DNA from: Papaver somniferum
Taxonomy: Eukaryota; Streptophyta; Magnoliopsida; Ranunculales; Papaveraceae
Length of the DNA: 64,000 bases
Direction: 5' to 3'
Assembly: GCF_003573695.1 (NCBI RefSeq)
Contig: NC_039358.1
Location: 196,691,192 to 196,755,191 of the forward strand
In this document: positions 1 to 12,287 of the stretch, in pieces
Layout: each line of letters opens with the position of its first letter
How positions within the stretch are numbered: position 1 is the first letter of the stretch
Made by a program: the position numbers and the translations under genes
Notes under the pieces: model-generated
The model's input: only the letters and a program-made list of their open reading frames with translations
Database searches by the model: none
Told to the model about the DNA's origin: nothing

Positions 1-699
1 TTTTGGATGGATGTTTAGACCGTTTTTTAATACGTTGGATGAGGATGGAGTTTTTGAAATCAAACGGAGTAGGATGGATCTAGATGCGATTTTGAAAATT
101 CGTTGGACATCCAGGCATGTTAGATTAACGACATTTATGTAGTGTTTAAAAGTTATATAAATAGTTTAGGAATATTGAAGGTTTTCGCTTGGTGACGGTG
201 ACACTGTAGTATTTATATAAATCATACAGGATGTTTAGGTTTTATAAGGTGTCATTTATGTTGGCTTGATTATTTATTATAAACTAGGGATTAACCCGTG
301 CCGTAACGATACAGGCATAATTTTTATTTGATATGCATTTTACGGTGTTCCAATATTAGAACTAATACTTATTATTTGTCGTGTTACCCTTCTTATCAAA
401 AGTAAAGAAAAAAATCGATTGATATCCGGTTTTTAGTCTACAAATCCTTTCTCATGTACCCAATATATGATTTTTTCTAGTCTGTGATACATGTGTATCT
501 TCCTCTCTCCGGAAACTAGTGATCCTCAAGAAGGATTGAGGATAAAATTGTAATTTAAGGAAGGAATACTGATTTTTAGGCAGTATTCCTAGACAAGGTA
601 ATATTCCTAGAAAAGGAAATATACATGGAAAGTATTTTAGGAGAATTACAGGTGAAACATGGAAAGATAAGAGGAAGGAGAAGAACAATCTTATTAGAG
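1..699. other. unassigned AT-rich DNA
   Basis: No coding region is recognised. A CTAG preceded, on the minus strand, by a short GC-rich imperfect hairpin at 284-316 resembles one Helitron 3' end, but no partner terminus was found. The part nearest 700 probably belongs to the copia LTR that ends at 791; its other edge could not be placed. Confidence 0.35.
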
Positions 700-791
700 A
701 GATCAGTATAGAATCATTACATAGTTTCCCTTATATACAACCCTAGGAATCTAAATGGACCGCACATCCATGGGCCGTAGGCCCTGTAACA
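700..791 (-). mobile_element. Ty1-copia 3' LTR, start only
   Basis: Read on the minus strand, a purine tract AAGGGGAG (within 792-803) is followed immediately by TGTTACAGGGCC, the expected polypurine tract and TG start of a 3' LTR. A TATATAA motif lies about 55 bases inside. The orientation agrees with the minus-strand copia pol fragments at 1930-6860. The far LTR edge is not resolved, so only the start is reported, and no matching 5' LTR was seen to the right, so the element looks 5'-truncated. Confidence 0.5.
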
Positions 792-879
792 CTCCCCTTG
801 TGCGGTTCAATAAAAAAACTTTATACATAATACTTTACATATAGTTCTTCAAATATCGTTCTCCTTGATGACTTGTGCA

Positions 880-1730
880 GGAGTCCATTGCCTCATTAAA
901 ACTTTGATAATGGAAAACCCAGTGGGACAAAACCTTGGTACATCTCTTCACATCATGTTATCTCGTATTTTGCATGTAGTACTTCACATGTTGTACGATC
1001 CTCAAAGATCGACGAGTCTAAGTTAATTGCCTCGTTAAAAACTTCGTCAGGGAAACCCAGAGGGGCAAAACCTGAACTAAAGAAAAACAATACAATATTA
1101 AGCAAACTTAGAACATAGTTGGACTCGAATATGTTGCCTCATTAAAACCTTGACAGGGAAAAACCCAGTGGGACAAAACCTTGACGAAGGAAAACGAGTA
1201 CAACGTGACAGATGCAAGTGAAGGTGATCCGTTGCAGATGATCACTTTGCTCCGTTGATGTTGACTAGTTGCTTCACAACTCTTAAGGCGGAAAGTCCTC
1301 GTGGGAAAGACAATAGCCTTAGTTGGGAAATTACATTCCCGGTGTTTGTTGTTGTGTCATTAAAAACCTTGTCAAGTATTAAAACCCTGTTGGAAAAAGC
1401 AACCTCGATGAAGGAAAATAGTTCAACACACCATTAGATGTTACCCTTGATGTCAGACATTTTTCATTACTCTAATGCAGTCAAAAGGAGTTTATCACAC
1501 TTTAGTTTGGTGACTTGAATGTTTATAAGACCCTGTTGTTGATTCTGGAAGTTACGTTGCTTAACATACTATCACGTTTCATTTATTTGATTCAGATATT
1601 TTAAGTAATATCAACGCGATCTTTATATATTTAACGTTCAACATACTTGATGTTTTTAGTGTAGTCTCGCTAAAAACCTGGTCGAGTGACAAAACCCTTT
1701 GGGAAAAACTATTCTTCGATCAAAGGGAAA
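880..1730. repeat. diverged repeats downstream of copia pol
   Basis: About five diverged copies of a 45-60 base unit occur near 885, 1025, 1132, 1350 and 1660. Each has the pattern GCCTCATTAAAAACCTTG, then about 10 bases, then CCCAGTGGGACAAAACC. They lie between the copia RNase H remnant and the polypurine tract, in the non-coding 3' region of that element. No coding role is apparent. Confidence 0.6.
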
Positions 1731-1929
1731 AATAGTACAACACAACTTCAATTTCGAAGTAAAATATGTCGACATCATATCCTTGGATCCTCACCTTGAT
1801 GTCGGCATCTCCCCCTGATTACTTTTATAGTTGTTCCAGACAGTTCCTTTAGTCATGTACTTTTCGAAACTGAATATCGATAATGACTTACAAAATAGTC
1901 TACCATATTTCTCCCTGATTACTTTCGTT

Positions 1930-2758
1930 GGAGAACGGATTATTGTTCCTTCATAATCAACAATCTTTGGATTGCAGTTCCTTTAGCATTCATTTTTATG
2001 TCTGTGCAGGGATAAAACAAACTCATGTCAATAGTTACATTTAAGTACATGATTACATTCACTTTACCATTCCAATGACGTTGCGTTGGCGCTAAGCTAT
2101 ATCTAGCTAACAAGTTCACTACAGATGAAATATTTTTTTTCGAGTACATTATGCTAAGTACAACAATGCCTCTATTGCACTTAGATATGGGAATTTCATA
2201 TCCCAACACATCTTCGTCATATTTCTTTAGACGAAATGGTCATTTACTTATTTTGTACTTCGACTAATCATGGGAGTGCTATCAGGATGCATGTCTTTGT
2301 TAAATTGCCTGACAACTTTAGACATATGCAAACTGGTGGAATAATATACCACAAGCTTAGTATTCGGTCAAGCTTTCCCCATATTTTTCATCTCAAATTC
2401 GGATTTCAAATAGCTTTTAAGGTCTCTTATTACATCAAGAGTACCTATCATGTCTGTACCATCGGCATAGATAGCTACAATTCCAAATCAGGAACTTTCT
2501 TGTGAATACGCAACTAAAAATAACTTAATTGTTTATCCCTTCCAAATCAAATAGTCACTTAGACGGGTATATCACATCCGCCTGATTATTTCAATCTATA
2601 AGTGAGCGTTCTACCTAACTGTAAACACACTCTCTGGTTTAAAGTCACTTGATTTGGGAAACAAAAGGCTATCAAGTACTTTTGTAAATATTTACTAACT
2701 CTTGATTCTTTCAGAGATATGTAACAACCACATACATATGCTGCATTTCAAGTCCTTT
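1930..2758 (-). pseudogene. Ty1-copia RT (3' part) and RNase H remnant
   Basis: Minus-strand translation gives recognisable Ty1-copia reverse transcriptase and RNase H blocks in several frames. From 2758 downwards there is LEMQHMYVVVTYL, like the LEMQ.MDVVTAYLYG block; then FGIVAIYADGTDMIGT, where the catalytic YVDD is replaced by YADG; then LKSYLKSEFEMKNMGK; and near 2100 VNLLARYSLAPTQRHWNG, the RNase H region. Stops and frameshifts interrupt all of it, so it is dead. The upstream part of the same RT resumes at 5380 beyond a CACTA insertion. The family assignment rests on remembered copia motifs. Confidence 0.8.
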
Positions 2759-5376
2759 CACTACAACAAAACACACGTTTAGTAACAAAATTTTATGTGA
2801 CCAATAAAATTTTGTCTACAAGTCTAGTGTTTAGGGAGGAATTTATTTTTGTCACTATATATATTTTTTTCGTGAGACTCGGTAAATTTAGTCTTTAAAG
2901 TTGTCACTGAAAAAATTTGTGACCAAATATAGTGACCAATCCTGTCTTCGTATTTGATTGTTGTCGGCGCTTCTGCAAATCCTCCTCATTTTATCCATTT
3001 ATGCTACAAATGTCCTAGTGGGACTGTCAAAACCAAACTGGCTTTAGTTGGGAAAGGATTGACATTTGACAGGTATTTTTCTCCAACCACATGAATTAAC
3101 AAGCAAGGAATTTATAACATGATACCGAATTACTTAGCACTAGAGAAGTTTAAGGGTTAGTGTACTACTTTAAGTTCTAAGCCCGTAATAAAGATGCTAG
3201 CCGGGTTTTTTTTTTTTTTTGACAGAACAAGGGCAAATTTTGATTAAAGTTTTTGAGTCACCAAAACAGTGACATCAAAAACTCGAAAGGTTACACGGAT
3301 GAGTGCACAACTACATCCCAATTACATAGCAAATTGAACAAATTATAACCAGAAAACATGTTTGAACTTAAACCCCAATTGTATGAGGTGTGCGGTGAAT
3401 CTGACAGTTTCTTAATGCACTTAATAATGATGTTCATTCTGTGTACATTTAATAATCGGTCAATTTGTTAGTGCATATCATACAATCAGGCTCTATCACC
3501 TGTCTCAGCTCCGGAACTTCCTTTAATATGTACCTGCATTGCGCAGAGGTATATCATAGTTTTTAAACTATCATCATCATTTCCAGGAAGGAGCAAACCA
3601 TCAGACTGGCTCATATCTGTTCGACTGTTTGTATTATTTTCCGTTTAGTTATCTGCATGCCAAGAATGAATACTATTTGAAGAAGTAGCTGGAGTAATAG
3701 ACAGATCTTTACTCGAATTGACAACTGTATAACGACAATTTAAGTGCGTTGTATGAACACTTATATGTATATGTCTGTTTCAATTTTTATTAAACTCTTC
3801 TCTCACTTGCTCTCCTTTTGTTGCAGCCAAAGAGAAGCCAGGTGCTTCTGTTTCACTAGCTTAAAGACGAAGACCGAATAAATTGTAAGCAACACAAAGT
3901 TATATCATCTTGATTTTTGTCTAATTATTTTTCTTAATTTTATCAACCTGTAAACTGACATGTAATTTTTATATAGGATAAGATGATTCCGCTCCAACAA
4001 AAAAGCATCATTGAAGGAGAGCAAAGAGATGAAACTGATATTTTCAATGAGGTTCTTGGAATAAGATTTAAAAGAAGAATTCCGGAAGATGCAAGCAGAT
4101 TACGAATTATTCCAACAAGAGATATCGATTCAAATCATGAACCAAATTGACCTGGATGAAGAAGGGTTTCAAGTTATGAATATAGTATTTTAAATTTTTA
4201 GTGTTTAGAATACAATTTCAATTTATGCTGGTTTTATTGTTTTTAGGTTGTTTTCTGTAGTAACGGTAAATGTTTTGAGCTCCATATCTGTTATGATTCT
4301 AAGATTTGTAATAAAAAAATGCGAATAAAAAGATTGAATGAATTTTGTTTGCGGTTCATAATTAAGCTTGTAGAGACGAATAATTTTGTCTTTAAAATTC
4401 TCTTCGAAGGAAGAAAAGTAGTCCTTAATAAAGTCTTTAGGGATCAAAAAAGATCTCTTTAATGAAGAAGAAAGTTGTCTTAGAAAGTCATTTTCTAAGG
4501 AAAATTTAATTATCATTGATTATGATTTTTAGAGGCGCTTTTTTTTTAGAGGGAATCATTTGTCTTTGAAAAGAGTATTTTGAGGCAAGATGAGTTGTCA
4601 CTGATGGAATTTTTAAGGACAAAACATGTTGCTTTTGGAGACAAAAATATTTGTCTTTGAAAGTCCATTTTAAAGGCAAAATGTATTGTCTTTGATAAAA
4701 AATTTAGAGACAAAAATAAATTTTTCGGAGAGTAGGGGGTTTGACTCCGAATATTCTTTCTAAGGCAAGAAATTTGGTCACTAATAAAATATTTAGAGAC
4801 GAACAAGCTAGTCTTCAAAATCTGGTATTTAGGGGCTATTGATTTTGTCTCCGATTAAATTCATTAGGGACAAAAAAATTTTGTTTCAGATAATTACTAT
4901 TAAAGACAAATTAAATTGACACAAAATTTTCGTTTTTGAGACAATTTTTTTGGTCTTAAATAGTTATCATTAAAGACAAATTAAATTGACACAAGAATTT
5001 AGTTTTTGAGACAAATTTATTGGTCTGAAATAGTTATCATTAAAGACAAATTAGTTTGTCCTGAAATTTACATTTTTGCGACAAAAATCTTGCTCGCAAA
5101 AAATTGCCTTTTGGTGTCGAAGTTTTTCGTCATTAAAATAACTTTCACAAACAATTTTATTTCGTTGGCAAAAGAGACTTTTGTTGACTATAAATTTTTA
5201 GTTGTTAATTAATTGTTCTCGTGACCGTTCGTAATTTTGCCGCGATATACTTTCCCAGACGGGGTATTTGAGACAACTCCGTGACAAAAAAAATTCATCT
5301 CAAAAATATTTCGAGACAAAAAAAGAGGATTTCCTGACAATTTTTTTTGACACTAAACCCCCATTTTCTTGTAGTG
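2759..5376. mobile_element. non-autonomous CACTA (En/Spm-like) transposon
   Basis: The element begins CACTACAACAAAA and ends with the complement of CACTACAAGAAAA, giving terminal inverted repeats with the CACTA signature. It is flanked by TTT on both sides (2756-2758 and 5377-5379), the 3-bp TSD expected of CACTA elements. Dozens of GACAAA/TTTGTC motifs in both orientations fill about 4370-5340, with a few near the left end, and look like subterminal transposase-binding repeats. No transposase frame is intact; a short stretch near 3990-4150 might be a transposase remnant. A poly(T) run near 3208 may mark another insertion. The element splits a copia RT, whose reading frame is continuous across the two flanks. 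Confidence 0.88.
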
Positions 5377-5379
5377 TTT

Positions 5380-5560
5380 TGAAATTACCAAGCTAAATAA
5401 GTAGTGGAACGCCATAACGTTCATTACAAGAGAACAATTCCAGGGATTTGTGAGAAACCTCGCGACACAAGGCGAGTCTTTATACTTTAAGACTTCTTTC
5501 TTCTCATTATGCTCTGTGAAAAATTAATCATGTATGTATAATAGGCTTTACACTTGGTTG
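5380..5560 (-). pseudogene. Ty1-copia RT, N-terminal remnant
   Basis: On the minus strand, translation gives YKTRLVSRGFSQIPGI, matching the copia block YKARLVAQGFSQ.PGIDYEETYSPV, and then YLFSLVISK immediately before the CACTA insertion. The RT continues at 2758 on the far side of that transposon. Stops and frame changes are present. It is part of the same dead element as the fragments at 1930-2758 and 6350-6860. Confidence 0.72.
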
Positions 5561-6349
5561 GTTAGCATTACCATACCAAATACATATTTATTTGTCAAAG
5601 AACCAAGTTCTACATGGATTGTATAGGCCAAATATGCTCTTCGTTGACATTAAGCAACAAGGAACTTGGTTCGATCTCATGTTGCTATATTTCCTTAAGC
5701 AAGTGTATATGAAATTAATCATCAATATGATCGCATGATCTTTCCATTGACTCGTGCACATTCTCATAATCCACTTGGGATGTCATTGTTCTCTGGAATC
5801 ATTAAACTTCGGAGCGTCCTCCAGTTTGATTCATGGACATATTCAGAGACAATCTTATGATATGATTTCTGATGATATAAATAAGTTGTGCCTTACTCAC
5901 CTACTTCCTTTCTAGGTGAGGATTGATCGAACCAAGTGGTCTCTCCAACTTCCTTTATGGAGCCACATCCTCAACCACACTTCCAGTGAGTGTAGTTGCA
6001 ACACCTTAGACTGTGGTGTATATCCCTTATTGAGGATTTATAACCTTGCAGGTAGGTTTGCAGCTGGTATGTGTGATCTCATCACTTTAGCGACATCAGT
6101 GTACATTCTTAAAATTGGTTACTCTTTGTCACTTCACATTTACATTTGTGGAGTACAAGAATCAATATGACACACAGTGGGAACACACCACAACAATTCC
6201 TGTCGTTCCCCTTAGAATATACTTTTTTTTTTATCTCCCCTTAACGACGGGAAGACTGTCTCATTAAAGTTATAACTCGCAAATCTATCGGTAAGAGATC
6301 TCCTTCCAAAAGGTTTAAAATGCGGATAATTGTTGGTAACTCATTTCCA
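5561..6349. other. decayed copia interior, no frame recognised
   Basis: This interval lies between the RT and integrase remnants of the minus-strand copia element, so it is expected to be the pol linker. I could not align any conserved block, and no plus-strand gene is evident. Confidence 0.4.
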
Positions 6350-6860
6350 ACATAACTACTTAACAGTTTTGAAGACCCATCATAGTACGATGTGGTGTCG
6401 TAACGTCACATATATTGTGCAACCAAAAAATGCATAAGAACACGAATGTCAGGCTTAAATCCAGTTACCAACTGGTATGCAGAAAAGGTTGACTAATATT
6501 GGGTTAAAAAAAGAATTAAGTAAAGATGCGTGTAATATTGCATAATCCCCAAAGCACTAAAAGGTAGGTTGGTATGCATAACCTATTCCTTGGACACCAT
6601 CTTTAACCTTTGATGGTAGCCTCCGCGAGACCATTAGGTATAAGATGTTCTATATTGATCTTATTAAACATGCAATATTCATCAAGTCCTTTTGATGTAA
6701 ATTCTCTAGCATTAACAAGGGTGGTGAGCCTTTACACTTTGTTTTGTATAATATGTGCTAGTAATTTTACAAAAATTAAACGCATCATTTTTTATGAGCA
6801 ATAACTGATTCAATGCGTCGAATTATCCACCAGTGCCATAAATCACTTGAACGGTCCACA
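6350..6860 (-). pseudogene. Ty1-copia integrase remnant
   Basis: Minus-strand translation, with frame changes, shows FVKLLAHII, then NAREFTSKGLDEYCM, which corresponds to the second catalytic Asp region (DNAGEFTS) with the Asp region altered, then EHLIPNGLAEATIKG, which corresponds to the NGLAE catalytic Glu region, and then WGHAILHASLLIR, the conserved block after the core. This is the order of a copia integrase. Many stops make it non-functional. It belongs to the same 5'-truncated element as the RT remnants to its left. Confidence 0.75.
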
Positions 6861-7351
6861 TTCTGCATGGATATATGTTCACTAACAACACTTTATTTCT
6901 TTGGAGAATGAGTTATTTACCATTTGCATCTAAGTAAAACAGGATGGCCTCAATCATGTTTTACTAAAGAGAGACTTTGTAAGATGAGTGACGTGCTTTC
7001 TGATTCTAAAGCATAATGGAGAGAGGCAGTGCAAATCTAGTTTAGAAATCACTGATTTTGATAGATATCGTAACTTCGTATTCATTGTCTTATACACTCA
7101 AATGTAGTGATGCTCGTGTTAGTACTTTAAAAACGGAACATCGTGTCACAACCAATGTGCCTTATGGTTGTCTCACAGTCTTTATGAATCAATCCCAATC
7201 AGTTCATTGTTGGGGTTAATATGTATTCAGTAATTCAAGTTCCAGTGATCTACAATTCACTAGATTGACACATTAATTTTCTAAGAATATTCTTCCTTCC
7301 ACATTCATTAGAAATATTCTTCCTTCCACATTCCCAGGATTAGTTAATTAC

Positions 7352-7674
7352 GACGGGAAATGTCACGTAGAGCAATAATTAGTTAATTACTCTAGGAATG
7401 CCAATCCGGGCCGATGATTAGTTAATTACTCTGGGAATGCCAATCTGGACCCGTGCATACCACGACGCACATCTAGTTTGCATGATGTGAATATTCTTGC
7501 CTTGGAACTCACTAAACCACATAGAATAATCCTTGATATACTCGCATAACTAGATGTGCGTCGTGGTCTGCACGGGTCCAGATTGGCATTCCCAGAGTAA
7601 TTAACTAATCGTCGGCCCGGATTAGTATTCCCAGAGTAATTAACTATTTATTGCTCTACGTGATATTTCCCGTC
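7352..7674. repeat. 127-bp-arm inverted repeat (foldback/MITE-like)
   Basis: Bases 7352-7478 and 7548-7674 are inverted copies, both 127 bases long with few mismatches, separated by a 69-base loop. The arms start GACGGGAAAT and contain two direct copies of TAGTTAATTACTC...GGAATGCCAATC. A further partial copy lies just outside the left arm, and a 20-base duplication (TATTCTTCCTTCCACATTC) precedes it. No convincing TSD was found, so the class is uncertain: a foldback or hairpin MITE is likeliest. Confidence 0.8.
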
Positions 7675-8752
7675 AATGGTGCAGTTTTTTCAATTGGTTT
7701 TGTTTTCATGATCTCCTTGGGTTGTCTATCAATAGATCCCTCCAGACCACTCCTGGTCGGTGCGCCCTATTGCTAACATGATGAGGTTATCATAATTCAT
7801 ACCACAAAGTGCACCAAGGATGGACAACGCAAAAAGAACTCACCAAATGTAAAAAGAACTTATAAGCATCACCAAACCAAACCAACGCAAACTACACCAA
7901 ATGCAATTGTGATATTCGTTTACTAATGAACGCATTGTTACGACAAAACCAACCAAATCAACAACAATTTATCTACATTTATCTCCCAGAATAATATCAT
8001 AATGTTTTTAAATGCCTATTTTCATTTTCAATGAATGAACACATAATTTACCACCCAATCATCTTATATCAGCTTATTTTTATTATGTAACTTGTCAGAA
8101 ATTGCACATCGCTAATGCTGGAACTGATAATCTTGTTAAGTGCTTCCCAGAGACTCATGTGAGACCATGAATCATCTCCAAAAATTAAAACTATAGACCT
8201 CTTGAATCAGCGTCAACAATATTGACAATCAAAGTTCATACAATAACATCATCTTCAACATCTGGTACTTGATTTTCCTGTTCATAAGTCAGTTTTCAGT
8301 CACAAATTGTTTTTGGGAAGAACATTGGAAATTAGCATGCATAACAACAATAACTACAACATAATTCACATCATAAGACCTAAAACTTGAAAACCACTTC
8401 TCGGAACTTTCCAGTAGCATTGGTCAATATCCCATCTGATTTCCTGATTATGTGCAATATTCAGTTCAACTGCAAGGCAATAGTGGAAGTTATCAATTGA
8501 GATATAACCTAAGCAAGAGGAACAACATAAAGTATTGATATCAGACAGTTTTAACCGTGGGTACATCACATTTTTTCCATGATTTTAGTGTCAAATCACC
8601 AGGATATGCATTTTTTTTGTAGTGCCTCCATAAAAACCTTTGATGCCCTCAGTGTAGAGCATATGTTTTCTAATGATCTGAGTTCTGACTCTATATTTGT
8701 GCCTAACATCACAAATTCAGAAAATCAGTATTGTGCACGATCGTGTAAGATA
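7675..8752. other. unassigned non-coding DNA
   Basis: AT-rich with stops in all frames. I recognise neither a gene nor a repeat. It ends at the GTAGG target-site copy of the solo LTR. Confidence 0.4.
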
Positions 8753-8757
8753 GTAGG

Positions 8758-10976
8758 TGAAAAAGCGTTGGTATAACAACCACACCCAATATTTCGATTA
8801 GCAATCTGTATAGACTAACTCCAATATACTTTCTATAGAATCAACTAGACAGTCAGACTCAATCTAGAGAAAAGTATATCGAGGAGTTAATATCTCTCTA
8901 ACTTGATTTGATCTTTACTCAAGCAAATAGAAATTGCGAGTCTTTATCAAATACAAGGGTAATAACTTGGATGGTACCAAAGACCAATATCCAAGTGTCA
9001 ATCAATTTAAATCAACAACCAAAGGTTGGATATTCTAATTGATTGATCTTAATGCACAACCTGTGATATTTCAATTATATAACGAAATATAATGCGGAAT
9101 AGAAATAACACAGACACCAGAAATTTTGTTAACGAGGAAAGCGCAAATGCAGAAAACCCCGGGACCTAGTCCAGATTGAACACCACACTGTATTAAGCCG
9201 CTACATACACTAGACTACTACAAACTAACTTCGGTCTGGACTGTAGTTGAACCCTAATCAATCTCACACTGATTCAAGGTACAGTTTCTCTCCTTATGTC
9301 TCTGATCCCAGCAAGATACTACACACTTGATTCCCTTAGCTGATCTCACCCACACCCAAGAGTTGCTACGACCCAAAGTCGAAGACTTTAATAAACAAAT
9401 CTGTATCACACGGAAAAGTTTATGATAGGTAAATCTGTCTCCCACAGATAGACCTAAGAGTTTTTGTTCCGTCTATTGATAAATCAAGGTGAACAAGAAA
9501 TAATTGATAATCCAGACTTATATTCCCGAAGAAAAGCCTAGTATTATCAATCACCTCACAACAATCTTAATCGTATGGTAGCAAAATAAGATGTTGCGAA
9601 TCACAAACGATGAGACGAAGATGTTTGTGATTTCTTTTTATCTTTTCATATCGGAGATATAATCTCAAGTAAATTATTCAATTGAACTCGTACGATAGAA
9701 AATGGCAAGATCAGATGGCTCAACTATTAGATATGTAGTTTCGTCTGGCTTCACAATCCCAATGAAGTCTTTCAGTCGTTAATCTATAGGGTCTCGGGAA
9801 GAAACCTAAGGTTAAAGGAGAATCGACTCTAGAAAACTAACTAGTATCACACATGAGGTGTGGGGATTAGTTTTTCCAGTTGCTAGATGTCTCCTTTATA
9901 TAGTTTCCAAATCAGGGTTTGCAATCTAAGTTACCTTGGTAACAAAGCATTCAATATTCACCGTTAGATGAAAAACCTGATTTCTCCAAGCTAATATCTT
10001 TCAACCGTTAGATGGAAACTTAGCTTGTCATACAAAAATGAAATGTGTTTCATTTAGGTTTGAGTAATCGTACCTAAACGTGTACACTTGGTTGGTTCAC
10101 AAATAGTTAACCGAGGTTAGCCATATGAGTACTTTCATATCAACCATATTCATCTTTCTCATAACTAGTTCAAATGACTCATAAGAACTAGTTCATAGAG
10201 TTGTTCAATTGCTTAGTTATTTATTCGTAATTGAAACAAAATCGGTTTGATTCACTTGAATCAATTTATGAATTCCTTATTGATTTATTGTTTTAAGTTC
10301 ATGAACTTCTGATTTGAGAAATAACCAGCTTGGGTACGCGTACGGGTACGTATACCTTATCTACCGGATTTGAGTTTGGAAACTCAGCAGAAATTTTCGG
10401 TTCGAAAACTTCCGTGAGTACGCGTACCTAAGGTGACTGGTTTTCCAGTTTGTAAACTACAAGCTCCGGCATAAGTTTTCGGTTAGAAAACTTCCGCCAG
10501 TACGCGTACGGGTACGCGTACGCGTACGCGTACGCAACCTGTCTCCTTTACCAATGTCGCATGCACAAGTTACACAATTGGTTTCCGGCACATGGATTTA
10601 TACACTAATGTGTGAACACACTATATATGCTTATATCCATAGTTAGTTACATAATCATACTTATGTATGAAAACTATCATACTTATACGACTTTGTCTCA
10701 AGAGTAGGAGATAGAGAGATATACTTTTGAGTGATAGATAAGTTCAAGTCTCCACATACCTTTTAGTCGGATGAAGTTCCACTGGTTCCTCGAGTAGTTC
10801 TTCGTCTTCGTAAGATAATCGCCATGGAGTCTGGAGCTCAACTACACTAATCTGTTCTAAATCGAGACTTATCTATAAGTAGTCTGGAAATCAAGACATA
10901 TAGTTTTGACACCTAAACTTGAAAAACATGCTTGAGATAGCAACACATGCGAGTTCGACCGAACAGTGCTCTAACA
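8758..10976 (-). mobile_element. solo LTR, 2.2 kb, with 5-bp TSD
   Basis: The block starts TGAAAAAGCG, ends GTGCTCTAACA and is flanked by perfect 5-bp repeats GTAGG (8753-8757 and 10977-10981). Read on the minus strand it starts TGTTAGAGCACTG and ends CA, as LTRs do. No PBS, polypurine tract or coding region is attached on either side, so it is a solo LTR left by LTR-LTR recombination. Orientation is inferred from the TGTTAGAGCA start, which I recall from Ty1-copia LTRs. It contains a GTACGCGTAC-rich segment. Confidence 0.85.
10332..10536. repeat. GTACGCGTAC-rich low-complexity repeats in LTR
   Basis: Short palindromic GTACGCGTAC units occur at about 10332-10352, 10415-10428 and, most densely, 10498-10536, interspersed with GTTTTCGGTTAGAAAACTTCCG-like duplications. 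CpG is very dense here compared with the AT-rich surroundings. They lie inside the solo LTR. Confidence 0.7.
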
Positions 10977-10981
10977 GTAGG

Positions 10982-11740
10982 AAATTGGCATATAAGACAA
11001 CAGATAAAATCACTTGATAACAAAAGACATACCCTTCAGAATTACCTGTTTACATACTATATGCTAATTGAAATTCTCTAGCATAAGAATTACTACCTAA
11101 AATATAAGTTTTGATCAATGCGTACAGATTTGCCTGAGCCAGTCAAAACCTACAATAACGTAAAAAATAGTATTAAAAACATAAGTTTAATAGCTATATC
11201 AGGCTAATCAGATCACCTTCTGAACCTCTGAAGTCACATTTTTTTATTAAAGGTATCTGAGTATCTGCAACATTGGGTTTATAGCCCATGAACAAAGAAT
11301 TAACTAATATGCCATTTATGGGGTCGAACCCACAACTACATGGATGAAGGTCATGTGCTTTACCAATTGATCTAAGATAACAAGTAAAAATATGGAAATT
11401 ACTGTCAAATTCCAACTTAGATTTCACATGTCTAATTAATTTAAAATGGCGCTGAGCATGATGATCCATAGCGAATATCACAATGGTACGGTCACCACAT
11501 TTTTTTTTCTAAAACGACAAATATCACCAATTTTTCAAAGGACAAAAAATATTGTTTGTACAGAACCCAAAAAAAATAAGCGACATAGGTCTCGTACCTT
11601 TTTAGAGCGTCAAATTTTGCAAGCTGTGGTAGTGGAAATAGAATGGTGATACTCCAACTCGAAATTGATGACAAAATCAAGAATTGTGGACATCAGGTTT
11701 AAATTATACCCTGTCATAACCTCCATCTGTATATCCATGA
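10982..11740. other. unassigned DNA with a tRNA-like segment
   Basis: AT-rich, with no coding frame recognised. A tRNA-like segment at 11313-11379 is listed separately. Confidence 0.4.
11313..11379 (-). pseudogene. tRNA-like sequence (SINE head or tRNA relic)
   Basis: On the minus strand, TCAATTGGTAAAGCAC resembles the D arm and A box of a tRNA, and 29 bases later GTGGGTTCGACCCC resembles the T arm and B box. The acceptor ends do not pair and the anticodon stem is poor, so this is not a functional tRNA. A T-rich run near 11230 could be the tail of a tRNA-derived SINE. No flanking duplication was identified. Confidence 0.45.
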
Positions 11741-12287
11741 CTCACAGTTAGAGGTGTAAAACGTGCCGGCCCAGCACAGCACAACCCACGAAATCACGTG
11801 CTTAGCGTGTTATGTCCCGTGTTGTGCTGTGCCGGAGATTATGATGTTTCGTGATGTGCCTTGCTATAAAGCGTGCTGAGCTGAACTGTGCCAGAAAAAT
11901 AAACGTGTTGTGCCGTGCTGTGCTGTGCCAGACACATTTATTTTATATTTTACAGTATAAATGTTTTCTAAATATTTAGGTATTATATTTGTTATTATGA
12001 AAATAAGTCAACATACCGATAATAAAATATCAGTAATTCGCTAGAATAAATGTTCTCTTGTGAAATATACACAAAATATGATGTATTATGACATGTTGTG
12101 TAGTACTTTATACATATTACGACGTGCTTTCTTAACATGCTGTACTGTGCCGTGCCATGTGCTTATCCGTGTCGCGTGCTGTGTTGAGCTATTGTGTCGA
12201 TTAGTCAAACCCAGCCTGTCTCATGAAACCAGAGTCTTGCTGTGACGGGATCACCCTCGTGACAGCTTCTGTAAGGGTGCACTTACT

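Noticed and set aside
284..316. Helitron-like 3' end (CTAG and GC hairpin on the minus strand)
   Set aside because: Only one terminus, no 5' TC end or helicase, and the hairpin is imperfect.
1940..2209. Small host gene on the minus strand
   Set aside because: The text matches the copia RNase H region and is disrupted; it is a retrotransposon relic.
8758..10976. Complete LTR retrotransposon
   Set aside because: A single LTR directly bounded by the TSD on both sides; no interior.
11313..11379. Functional tRNA gene
   Set aside because: A and B boxes are visible but the acceptor ends do not pair and the anticodon stem is poor.
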